NCBI GenBank assembly: GCA_937899265.1
Contig: CALBPV010000078.1
Coordinates: forward strand, 1-49,191
DNA length: 49,191 nucleotides
Direction of reading: 5' to 3'
Source of the DNA: an uncultured Bacteroidales bacterium
GTDB lineage: Bacteria; Bacteroidota; Bacteroidia; Bacteroidales; UBA3663
Part shown: piece by piece, positions 32,051 through 39,397 of the stretch
Position numbering within the stretch: position 1 is the stretch's first letter
How the letters are laid out: the number at the start of each line of letters is the position of its first letter
The notes under the pieces: generated by a model
Databases searched by the model: none
Told to the model about the DNA's origin: nothing
The model's input: the letters and a program-made list of their open reading frames with translations, nothing else
Program-made: the position numbers and the translations under genes

Positions 32051-33886
32051 TTAATCGTCGGAATCTTCCTTGCCCAGACGCTTGCGTTCGAGGGCATCGA
32101 GGATGACCTTGCGCATACGCAGGCTGTGGGGTGTCACTTCCACATACTCGTCCTCCTTGATGTACTCGAGGGCTTCTTCGAGCGAGAAGATGGTGGGGGG
32201 AATGAGGGATGCCTTTTCGTCGCTGGACTTGGAACGCATGTTGGTGAGTTTCTTCGACTTGGTGACGTTGACCACGAGGTCTTTGTCCTTGGTGTGTTCG
32301 CCCACGACCTGTCCGCCATAGACTTCGTCCTGAGGGAAGATGAAGAACTTGCCGCGGTCCTGGAGTTTGTCGAGGGCATAGGCAAAGGCCGTACCGCCCT
32401 CCATCGCGATGATGGAACCGTTGGTGCGGCGTGTGATTTCGCCCTTCCAAGGCTGGAACTCGAGGAACTGGTGGGCCATGATGGCTTCGCCGGCAGAGGC
32501 CGTGAGCACATTGGTGCGCAGACCGATGATGCCGCGCGAGGGTATCTGGAACTCCATGTGGATGCGGTCGCCCTGGGTGTCCATGGCGAGGAGGTCGCCC
32601 TTGCGCCGGGTGACCATATCAATCATCTTGGACGAATATTCCTCGGGGCAGTTGATGGTCATCTGTTCGATGGGCTCGCACTTCTGTCCGTCAATCTCCT
32701 TGATGATGACCTGGGGCTGTCCAATCTGGAGCTCATAGCCCTCACGGCGCATGGTCTCGATGAGGATGGAGAGGTGGAGCACACCGCGTCCATAAACGGT
32801 CCAGGCACCGTCGCGGTCGGGAGCGGGTTCCACACGCAGAGCCACATCCTTCTCGAGCTCCTTGGCGAGACGGTCTTGAATCTGGCGCGAGGTGACATAT
32901 TTGCCGTCCTTGCCGAAGAAGGGCGAGTCGTTGATGGTGAAGAGCATCGACATGGTAGGCTCGTCGATGGTGATGCGGGGCATGATGTCGGGAGCCTCGA
33001 CAGCGGCGAGGGTGTCGCCAATCTCGAATCCGTCGATGCCGGTCATGGCGCAGATGTCGCCCGAGAACACTTCATCGACCTTCTTCTTGCCCATGCCTTC
33101 GAAGGTGAAAAGCTCCTTGATGCGGCACTTCTTGGCGGTGTAGCCCTCGGGGGCGTTGTCGTCGTGGTGCATGAGGAGAATGTCCTGTCCCTGACGGATG
33201 GAGCCGCGATGGACGCGTCCCACAGCGATACGTCCCACGAAGGAAGAGTATTCCAACGAGGTGATGAGCATCTGGGAGGGACCTTCGAGCACGCGGGGAG
33301 CGGGAATATGTTTGATGATGGCATCGAGGAGGGGATAGACATTGTCGGTGGGCTTCTGCCAGTCGTCGCTCATCCAGCCCTGTTTGGCCGAACCGAAAAG
33401 GGTGTAGAAGTCGAGCTGATCCTCGGTGGCGTTGAGATTGCACATGAGGTCGAAGACCATCTCCTGGACGGTCTCGGGGCGGCAGTTGGGCTTATCGACC
33501 TTATTGACCACCACGATGGGTTTGAGTCCTATCTGGAGGGCCTTCTGGAGCACGAATCGTGTCTGGGGCATGGGTCCCTCGAAAGCATCGACAAGGAGGA
33601 GGCAGCCGTCGGCCATGTTGAGCACGCGTTCCACCTCGCCGCCGAAGTCGGAGTGGCCGGGAGTGTCGATGATGTTGATTTTGGTACCCTTATAGGTGAT
33701 GGAAACGTTCTTGGAAAGAATGGTGATACCGCGCTCGCGCTCCAATTCGTTGTTGTCGAGCATGAGGTCGGTCGTAGTCTGGTTCTCGCGAAAAAGGTTA
33801 CCGGCATAAAGCATCTTATCGACCAACGTGGTTTTTCCGTGGTCAACGTGTGCGATAATTGCAATGTTGCGAATATTCTGATTCAT
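32051..33886 (-). CDS. typA: Ribosome-associated GTPase TypA/BipA
   Basis: The 611-residue protein is a translational GTPase. It starts IRNIAIIAHVDHGKTTLVDKML (G1) and has ERERGITILSKN (switch region), DTPGHSDFGGEVERVL (G3) and NKVDKPNCRP (G4). It also has EF-G-like domains III and V and the BipA-specific C-terminal domain. TypA supports ribosome assembly and growth under stress. The open frame extends further to 34024, but ATG 33886 gives the family N-terminus. lptG follows 9 bp later. Confidence 0.95.
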   Translation of the reverse strand: MNQNIRNIAIIAHVDHGKTTLVDKMLYAGNLFRENQTTTDLMLDNNELERERGITILSKNVSITYKGTKINIIDTPGHSDFGGEVERVLNMADGCLLLVDAFEGPMPQTRFVLQKALQIGLKPIVVVNKVDKPNCRPETVQEMVFDLMCNLNATEDQLDFYTLFGSAKQGWMSDDWQKPTDNVYPLLDAIIKHIPAPRVLEGPSQMLITSLEYSSFVGRIAVGRVHRGSIRQGQDILLMHHDDNAPEGYTAKKCRIKELFTFEGMGKKKVDEVFSGDICAMTGIDGFEIGDTLAAVEAPDIMPRITIDEPTMSMLFTINDSPFFGKDGKYVTSRQIQDRLAKELEKDVALRVEPAPDRDGAWTVYGRGVLHLSILIETMRREGYELQIGQPQVIIKEIDGQKCEPIEQMTINCPEEYSSKMIDMVTRRKGDLLAMDTQGDRIHMEFQIPSRGIIGLRTNVLTASAGEAIMAHQFLEFQPWKGEITRRTNGSIIAMEGGTAFAYALDKLQDRGKFFIFPQDEVYGGQVVGEHTKDKDLVVNVTKSKKLTNMRSKSSDEKASLIPPTIFSLEEALEYIKEDEYVEVTPHSLRMRKVILDALERKRLGKEDSDD

Positions 33887-33944
33887 ATAGCAGTGTAAAA
33901 ATAGAATTCTGAAGGGGAAAGAGGGCGGGAGAGGGGGCGTCGGG

Positions 33945-34460
33945 TTATTGGCGGATGGACGATTCGCCGCTCTCGAAACGGAGCACATAGTCGCCCACGC
34001 GGCAGGTGAAGATGAGGGAGTCATCCTGATAGTCGGAGGCCTGGTTGTGACGGTAGCGTCCCGAGAAGTCGCTCACCGGAAGGTCCTCGAGGTAGAGTGT
34101 CTCGTTGCCGCGCACAATCCAAGGGATGACCTGGGAGGTGCGGATGGAGAGCTGCTCGTTGAGAACGCCGATGTTGCGGAGGCCGAAGGTGGCCCACTGT
34201 TCGGCACCGTCGGCGAGACGGACGTAGTGCATCACGATGGAATCGCCGTAGGTGGAATTGGACGCAAAGACATAGTCGGTCACACAAACGGTATCGACCA
34301 AAGTCACTCCGTCGAGGGAGCTGGAGTACCGGCCGCGAAAGCGCATCACCGAGTAGGAAGTTGTCTTCACATGGTCGGCAAAATTGGCGTGGTCGTTGTC
34401 ACATCCGACACAGGTGAGGAGGGTCAGCAGAACGAGAAAAAATGCGGATATTTTGTTCAT
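33945..34460 (-). CDS. Hypothetical lipoprotein
   Basis: The 171-residue product starts MNKISAFFLVLLTLLTCVGC, a lipoprotein signal with Cys 20. The mature part is rich in beta-strand-forming residues and polar turns, like small Bacteroidota periplasmic or surface lipoproteins, but no family is recognised. It lies 58 bp upstream of typA and may be its operon leader, although a separate typA promoter cannot be excluded. The frame is open to 34598, but that extension has no signal peptide and crosses the promoter. Confidence 0.75.
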   Translation of the reverse strand: MNKISAFFLVLLTLLTCVGCDNDHANFADHVKTTSYSVMRFRGRYSSSLDGVTLVDTVCVTDYVFASNSTYGDSIVMHYVRLADGAEQWATFGLRNIGVLNEQLSIRTSQVIPWIVRGNETLYLEDLPVSDFSGRYRHNQASDYQDDSLIFTCRVGDYVLRFESGESSIRQ

Positions 34461-34480
34461 TAATGCTCTGTTTTTGAATG

Positions 34481-34488
34481 CAAAGATA
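34481..34488 (-). promoter_or_regulatory. -7 element upstream of the hypothetical lipoprotein
   Basis: TATCTTTG (34488-34481, minus strand) matches the consensus and lies about 21 bp before the ATG at 34460, implying a leader of about 15 nt. No clear TTTG -33 box is present. Confidence 0.55.
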
Positions 34489-34537
34489 CAAAAAATGAAG
34501 AAAAAACGGGGGTTTTTGTATTTTTTTTGGAAGAATA

Positions 34538-34569
34538 TTTGCATATTTCGCGAAGAGTTCTTATATTTG
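34538..34569 (+). promoter_or_regulatory. Promoter of ndk
   Basis: TTTG 34538-34541 and TATATTTG 34562-34569 are spaced by 20 bp. Predicted start near 34574, a leader of about 85 nt. Confidence 0.75.
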
Positions 34570-34659
34570 CAATGTCGAAATGGAATTTTTGACGGCAAAA
34601 AGATGTAAAATAGATTTCATAAAAAAGTAATTATAAACCCCATAAAAAGGTAAAAAACT

Positions 34660-35124
34660 ATGATTCAGAAAACACTGGTTATTCTTAAACCGGACTGCTT
34701 GATTCGCGGCTTGGTAGGCGAGGTAACTCGCAGGTTTGAACTCAAGGGTCTTCATCTTTGCGGCATGAAGATGATGAACCTCACGGATTCGCTTCTCAAC
34801 GAACATTATGCCCACCTGAAGGACAAACCCTTCTTCTCACAGGTGAAGAACTCGATGCTCAGGGCTCCAGTGATTGTGTGCTGCTACAGCGGCTTCGATG
34901 CCGTGGAGGTGGTGCGCACCCTTTCGGGCACAACGAACGGACGCAAGGCCGAGCCCGGTACGATTCGCGGAGACTATTCGATGTCGTTCCAGGAGAACAT
35001 TATCCATGCCAGCGACTCGCTCGAACATGCCAAGGTCGAAATCAAGCGTTTCTTCAAGGACAACGAACTCTTCACCTACGATCAGCCGAACATCAACTAC
35101 ATCTACGGTGTAGAAGAAAGATAA
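34660..35124 (+). CDS. ndk: Nucleoside diphosphate kinase
   Basis: Ndk transfers phosphate between nucleoside tri- and diphosphates through a phospho-histidine. The 154-residue protein has the start KTLVILKPDCLIRGLVGEV, RGDYSM and the active-site signature NIIHASDS, with His as the phosphorylated residue. It is slightly longer than E. coli Ndk (143) through its C-terminal extension. It is a single-gene unit with its own promoter and terminator. Confidence 0.96.
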   Translation: MIQKTLVILKPDCLIRGLVGEVTRRFELKGLHLCGMKMMNLTDSLLNEHYAHLKDKPFFSQVKNSMLRAPVIVCCYSGFDAVEVVRTLSGTTNGRKAEPGTIRGDYSMSFQENIIHASDSLEHAKVEIKRFFKDNELFTYDQPNINYIYGVEER

Positions 35125-35146
35125 AGCATTAAAAATTGTCTGTCTT

Positions 35147-35211
35147 GACGCTGTGACAGCGTCCCATGTTAATTCATTTACTTCGCCCCGGACTGTCGGT
35201 CCGGGGTTTTT
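35147..35211 (+). terminator. Tandem hairpins and terminator of ndk
   Basis: GACGCT 35147-35152 pairs with AGCGTC 35158-35163. Further on CCCCGGAC 35186-35193 pairs with GTCCGGGG 35199-35206 and is followed by five T (35207-35211). The second hairpin is the actual intrinsic terminator. Confidence 0.85.
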
Positions 35212-35226
35212 CGGTATGCTCGGAAA

Positions 35227-37071
35227 TCAGTCCTCGGAGAAATCCTGGAGGACGTGGCGGTAGGTGGTGTAGATTTTGGTCTTCTGGAGCATGCCGAGAT
35301 AGTGGCCCGAGTTATCGACGAGCGGGAGGTTCCAGACGCCGGTGGTGTCGAAGAGGTTCATGACCTGAACCATAGACATGTCGGGAGAGACAACAGCAGG
35401 GGGACCAATCATGAGGTCGGAGACCCGCATCCGTTCGTAGAGGCGGGGCTGGAACATGATGTTGCGCATCTCGTTGATGGTGATGATGCCCAGGAACGTA
35501 CCGTCGTGGGCACAGACGGGGTAGGTGTTGTGTTCGCTGCGCGACACGACCTTCACGAGGTCGCCCAGCACCATGGCCGGCGAAACGACCTCATACTCAT
35601 GGCTGACGAAATCCTCGATGTGGAGCAGCATGAGCACCGCTTTGTCCTTGTGGTGGGTGATGAGTTCGCCCTTCTGCGCCAGACGGCGGGTATAGATGGA
35701 ATAGGGCTCGAAGAGACGAATCACACCGTAGCTGAGCGTAGAGGCAATGAGCAGGGGGAGGAAGAGGTCGAAACGGCCCGTGAGCTCGGCACTGAGGAAG
35801 ACGCCCATGAGGGGAGCGTGCATCACCCCCGACATCACGGCAGCCATACCCATCACGGCAAAATTCGGCTCGGGGATGTAGGAGGCAAAGCCCAGCCTGT
35901 TGAATATCACGGCGAAGAGGAAGCCCACGAAATTGCCCACAAACAAGGAGGGCGCAAACGTACCGCCGCACCCGCCTCCGCCGCAGGTGGCTGCTGTGGC
36001 AAAAGCCTTGAAGGCGATGAGCAGGAAGATGAAAAGTCCGAAGACCCAGATGGAATCCGCCTGTTCGTAGAACATGGAGTTTACGAGAATGTGGCGGAAA
36101 TCACCGTTGTAAATCTGCTGGATGAAATAGTAACCTTCGCCGTAGAGCGGGGGAAGGATGAAGATGATGAAACTCAGGAAAATGCCGCCTACAGCCCATT
36201 TGGACCAGGGAGAACGGAACCTGCGGAAGAAGTCCTCGGCCCAGAAAGTGGAGCGTGTGAAGTAGAGCGACGCAAACCCGCAAATGATGCCCAGCAGAAT
36301 GACCCACGGAATACGTTCGACCGTGAAATCGACCGTGTGGCTGAAGCTGAACATAGGCGTAGGACCTTCGAAGATGTAGGCGATGGAGGCCGCCGTAACC
36401 GACGAAATGAGAAGCGGCATGATGGAATAGGCCGTGAGGTCGAGCATCAGCACCTCGATGGTGAACAGCAGACCTGCGATGGGGGCTTTGAAGATGCCTG
36501 CAATGCCGGCAGCAGCCCCGCAGCCCAGCAAAATCATGAGCGTGTGCTGGTCCAAGCGGAATATACGTCCCAAGTTGGACCCGATGGCCGCACCCGTGAG
36601 CACAACAGGAGCCTCGGCACCCACCGAACCGCCCATTCCGATGGTGACCGACGAAGCGACCACCGAGGAGTACATATTGTGGGACTTGATGATGGATTTG
36701 CGCTGGGAAATGGCGTAGAGCACCTTCGTGACACCGTGTCCTATGTCATCTTTAATAATATAACGCACGAAGAGACCCGCCAACAGAATGCCCACAACGG
36801 GATAGATGAGATAGGGCCAGTTGGCACCGTTGGTGAAGGTGTAGGTGAGGGCGTGCTCGATGAGGTGGATGAGGTTCTTGAGTATGAGAGCCGCCGCAGC
36901 ACCCGCCAGGCCGGTGAAAAAGGCCAGGAGGCACACAAACTGGTGTTGGGTCAAATGTTTCTCGCGGAAACGTTTAATCCAATGGATGCTCTCAAGCCAC
37001 GTTTTATAGAGATACCTCAACACGGGGGACGGGATTTGACGAAAAGGGGTTGCGGAGAGATGACAAATCAA
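35227..37071 (-). CDS. ClC-family chloride channel with C-terminal CBS domains
   Basis: The protein (614 residues from TTG 37071) has the ClC membrane fold of about 18 helices. The anion-path motif GAEAP keeps the gating glutamate (E153). GGTFAPSLFVG is the third selectivity motif. The internal proton glutamate of H+/Cl- exchangers is replaced by valine (E206-V207 instead of Glu-Glu), as in true channels. Two CBS domains follow (about residues 480-610) and may sense nucleotides. No ATG lies near the N-terminus; TTG 37071 overlaps the tsaC stop by 4 bp, and GTG 37023 is an alternative. Co-transcribed with tsaC. Confidence 0.9.
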   Translation of the reverse strand: MICHLSATPFRQIPSPVLRYLYKTWLESIHWIKRFREKHLTQHQFVCLLAFFTGLAGAAAALILKNLIHLIEHALTYTFTNGANWPYLIYPVVGILLAGLFVRYIIKDDIGHGVTKVLYAISQRKSIIKSHNMYSSVVASSVTIGMGGSVGAEAPVVLTGAAIGSNLGRIFRLDQHTLMILLGCGAAAGIAGIFKAPIAGLLFTIEVLMLDLTAYSIMPLLISSVTAASIAYIFEGPTPMFSFSHTVDFTVERIPWVILLGIICGFASLYFTRSTFWAEDFFRRFRSPWSKWAVGGIFLSFIIFILPPLYGEGYYFIQQIYNGDFRHILVNSMFYEQADSIWVFGLFIFLLIAFKAFATAATCGGGGCGGTFAPSLFVGNFVGFLFAVIFNRLGFASYIPEPNFAVMGMAAVMSGVMHAPLMGVFLSAELTGRFDLFLPLLIASTLSYGVIRLFEPYSIYTRRLAQKGELITHHKDKAVLMLLHIEDFVSHEYEVVSPAMVLGDLVKVVSRSEHNTYPVCAHDGTFLGIITINEMRNIMFQPRLYERMRVSDLMIGPPAVVSPDMSMVQVMNLFDTTGVWNLPLVDNSGHYLGMLQKTKIYTTYRHVLQDFSED

Positions 37072-37643
37072 CGGATGACCTTGACCAGACCTCCGTCGCC
37101 CACCCAGATGATGCCGGAGGGCTTGGGGAGGGAGGTTTCGTCCTGACGCAGGGGAACGATGTAATCGACGGCCTGTTTGATTTCGTCGCTGATGGCGGCA
37201 AAGGTTTTGGCCGTGGGTTCACCGCTGATGTTGGCCGAAGTGGAAACGAGGGGACGGCGCAAGCGCTGACAGATGGCACGGGAGACCGCCTCATGGGTGA
37301 TGCGTACACCCACGGAGCCGTCTTCGGCTACCAGCGACGGAGCAAAATGACGGGCACGGGGCAGGATGAGGGTGACGGGAGAGGTGGCCACATCCCATAT
37401 CTCCCACGCGGTGGAAGGAACCTGCCCGAAGTAATAGTCTATCGAGCCGGGAGCATCGGTGAGCACCAGCATCGACTTGGAGTCGGAACGGCGCTTGATG
37501 TCGTAGATGCGGCGCACAGCCTCCTCGTTGGTGGCATCACATCCCAGACCCCAAACGGTGTCGGTGGGGTAGAGGATGACGCCGCCCCGCTTGAGGACCT
37601 CAAATGCCTCGCTGGCCACACGGGATATGTCTTTGGTTTCCAT
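37068..37643 (-). CDS. tsaC: L-threonylcarbamoyladenylate synthase (TsaC/Sua5/YwlC)
   Basis: The enzyme makes threonylcarbamoyl-AMP, the precursor for t6A37 in tRNAs that read ANN codons. The 191-residue single-domain protein has LKRGGVILYPTDTVWGLGCDA, KRRSDSKSMLVL, and VSTSANISGEPTAKTF. These are the Sua5/YciO/YrdC family motifs. It is the short TsaC form without the Sua5 extension. ATG 37643 is preferred to the longer frame at 37706, which would cross the promoter. Confidence 0.94.
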   Translation of the reverse strand: METKDISRVASEAFEVLKRGGVILYPTDTVWGLGCDATNEEAVRRIYDIKRRSDSKSMLVLTDAPGSIDYYFGQVPSTAWEIWDVATSPVTLILPRARHFAPSLVAEDGSVGVRITHEAVSRAICQRLRRPLVSTSANISGEPTAKTFAAISDEIKQAVDYIVPLRQDETSLPKPSGIIWVGDGGLVKVIR

Positions 37644-37676
37644 TAGAATTGCAATGTTGACAAGATTATATGCCTG

Positions 37677-37707
37677 CAAATGTACGGCTTTTTTCTGAAA
37701 TAGCAAA
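37677..37707 (-). promoter_or_regulatory. Promoter of tsaC-clc
   Basis: On the minus strand TTTG (37707-37704) and TACATTTG (37684-37677) are spaced by 19 bp. Predicted start near 37672, about 30 nt before the tsaC ATG. Confidence 0.7.
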
Positions 37708-37723
37708 GCTTTTGACCGAAAAA

Positions 37724-37755
37724 TTTGGATTTGTCGGAAAAATTCGCTATCTTTG
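37724..37755 (+). promoter_or_regulatory. Promoter of the ABC-F gene
   Basis: TTTG 37724-37727 and TATCTTTG 37748-37755 are spaced by 20 bp. Predicted start near 37760, about 20 nt before the ATG. It is divergent from the tsaC promoter, with 16 bp between the two -33 boxes. Confidence 0.75.
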
Positions 37756-37779
37756 CACCCTCAATTTGACAAAAAGAAT

Positions 37780-39393
37780 ATGATAACAGTAAATAATTTG
37801 CAAGTGCAGTTCGGAAAACGCGTGCTTTTCCAAGATGTGAATCTCAAGTTCACGCCCGGCAACTGCTACGGTATCATCGGTGCAAACGGCGCCGGTAAAT
37901 CCACTTTCCTGCGAGTGTTGAGCGGCGACCTCGACCCCAATCACGGCGACGTGACGATGGGGCCGGGCGAGAGACTCAGTGTTCTGGAGCAGGACCACAA
38001 CAAGTTCGACCCATATACGGTGCTCGACACGGTGCTGAGGGGCAACGACGTGCTCTACGACATCATGGAGAAGAAACAGGCACTCTACGACAAAGCCGAG
38101 AACATGACCGACGAAGACGGTCTCATGCTGGCCGAGCTGGAAGAGAAATTTGCCGAACTGGACGGCTGGAATGCCGAAAGCGACGCTGCCGCCCTGCTCT
38201 CTGGTCTGGGCATCAAGGAGGAGCTCCACTACATGAACATGAAGGACATTCCCGCCAAGCAGAAAGTGCGCGTGATGTTGGCCAAAGCCCTCTTCGGCAA
38301 TCCCGACAACCTGCTCCTCGACGAGCCTACCAACGACCTTGACCTCGACACCGTAGGCTGGTTGGAGAACTATCTTTCGAATTTCGAACATACGGTGCTG
38401 GTGGTTTCCCACGACCGTCATTTCCTCGACTCGGTCTGCACCCACACGGTGGATATCGACTTCAAGAAATGTACGCTCTATGCCGGCAACTACAGCTTCT
38501 GGTACGAGAGTTCACAGCTTGCCCTCAAACAACAGCAGATGGCCAACAAGAAGGCCGAAGAGAAGCGCAAGGAACTCGAGGAATTCATCCGCCGGTTTGC
38601 TGCCAATGTGGCCAAGTCGAAGCAGACCACTTCGCGCAAAAAGATGCTCGAAAAGCTCAACATCGAAGAGATTCAGCCCTCTACGCGCCGCTATCCCGGC
38701 ATCATCTTCAAACCCGAACGCGAAACGGGTGCCAAGATTCTCGAGGTGCACGGACTGGGCAAGGAGGTGGAAGGCTCGATGCTCTTCCACGATGTGAACT
38801 TCCAGATAGAGCCGGGCGACAAGGTGGCCTTCATCTCTCACGACCCCCGTGCGATGACAGCTCTGTTCCAAATCATCAACGGCGAAGACAAACATTTCGA
38901 GGGTTCCTACAACTGGGGACAGACCATCACGACAGCCTATTTGCCGCTGGACAACACGTCGTTCTTCAACACCGACATGAACATGATGGAGTGGCTGATG
39001 CAGTTCACCAACGACACCACAGAGCTCAATATCAAGGGCTGGCTGGGAAGAATGCTGTTCCGTGACGAGGAGACCCTGAAGAAGGCGTCTGTCCTCTCGG
39101 GTGGCGAGAAGATGCGCTGTATGATAGCCCGCATGATGATGAAGAATGCCAACACGCTGATACTCGATTCGCCGACCAACCACCTGGATCTCGAGTCCAT
39201 TCAGGCGTTCAACAACAACCTGAGGGTGTTTCCCGGCGTGATTCTGATGTCCAGCCACGACCACGAGTTCATACAGACCATCTGCAACCGCGTGATAGAA
39301 CTCGGTCCCAAGGGCATCATTGACAAGCGCACCGAGTACGATGATTACATCACCGACGAGCGCGTACAGGAGTTGCGTCAGAGAATCTATTGA
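37780..39393 (+). CDS. ABC-F family ATPase with degenerate second ATP site
   Basis: The 537-residue protein has two ABC ATPase domains and no membrane part, as in ABC-F proteins that act on ribosomes. Domain 1 is intact: Walker A GANGAGKS (34-41) and LLLDEPTNDLD. The linker between domains is about 80 residues (EKRKELEEFIRRFA region). Domain 2 keeps LSGGEKMRCMIARM. However, its Walker A position reads SHDPRAMT (353-360) and its catalytic Glu is Ser 464 (DSPTNHLD). One site is thus probably inactive. Which ribosomal step it serves is unknown. ATG 37780 is preferred over the upstream frame. Confidence 0.9.
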   Translation: MITVNNLQVQFGKRVLFQDVNLKFTPGNCYGIIGANGAGKSTFLRVLSGDLDPNHGDVTMGPGERLSVLEQDHNKFDPYTVLDTVLRGNDVLYDIMEKKQALYDKAENMTDEDGLMLAELEEKFAELDGWNAESDAAALLSGLGIKEELHYMNMKDIPAKQKVRVMLAKALFGNPDNLLLDEPTNDLDLDTVGWLENYLSNFEHTVLVVSHDRHFLDSVCTHTVDIDFKKCTLYAGNYSFWYESSQLALKQQQMANKKAEEKRKELEEFIRRFAANVAKSKQTTSRKKMLEKLNIEEIQPSTRRYPGIIFKPERETGAKILEVHGLGKEVEGSMLFHDVNFQIEPGDKVAFISHDPRAMTALFQIINGEDKHFEGSYNWGQTITTAYLPLDNTSFFNTDMNMMEWLMQFTNDTTELNIKGWLGRMLFRDEETLKKASVLSGGEKMRCMIARMMMKNANTLILDSPTNHLDLESIQAFNNNLRVFPGVILMSSHDHEFIQTICNRVIELGPKGIIDKRTEYDDYITDERVQELRQRIY

Positions 39394-39397
39394 GTAA

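Noticed and set aside
31223..33898. An 891-codon + strand frame opposite lptG and typA
   Set aside because: The minus-strand genes show full family motifs; this frame is a mirror of their codon bias with no motif of its own.
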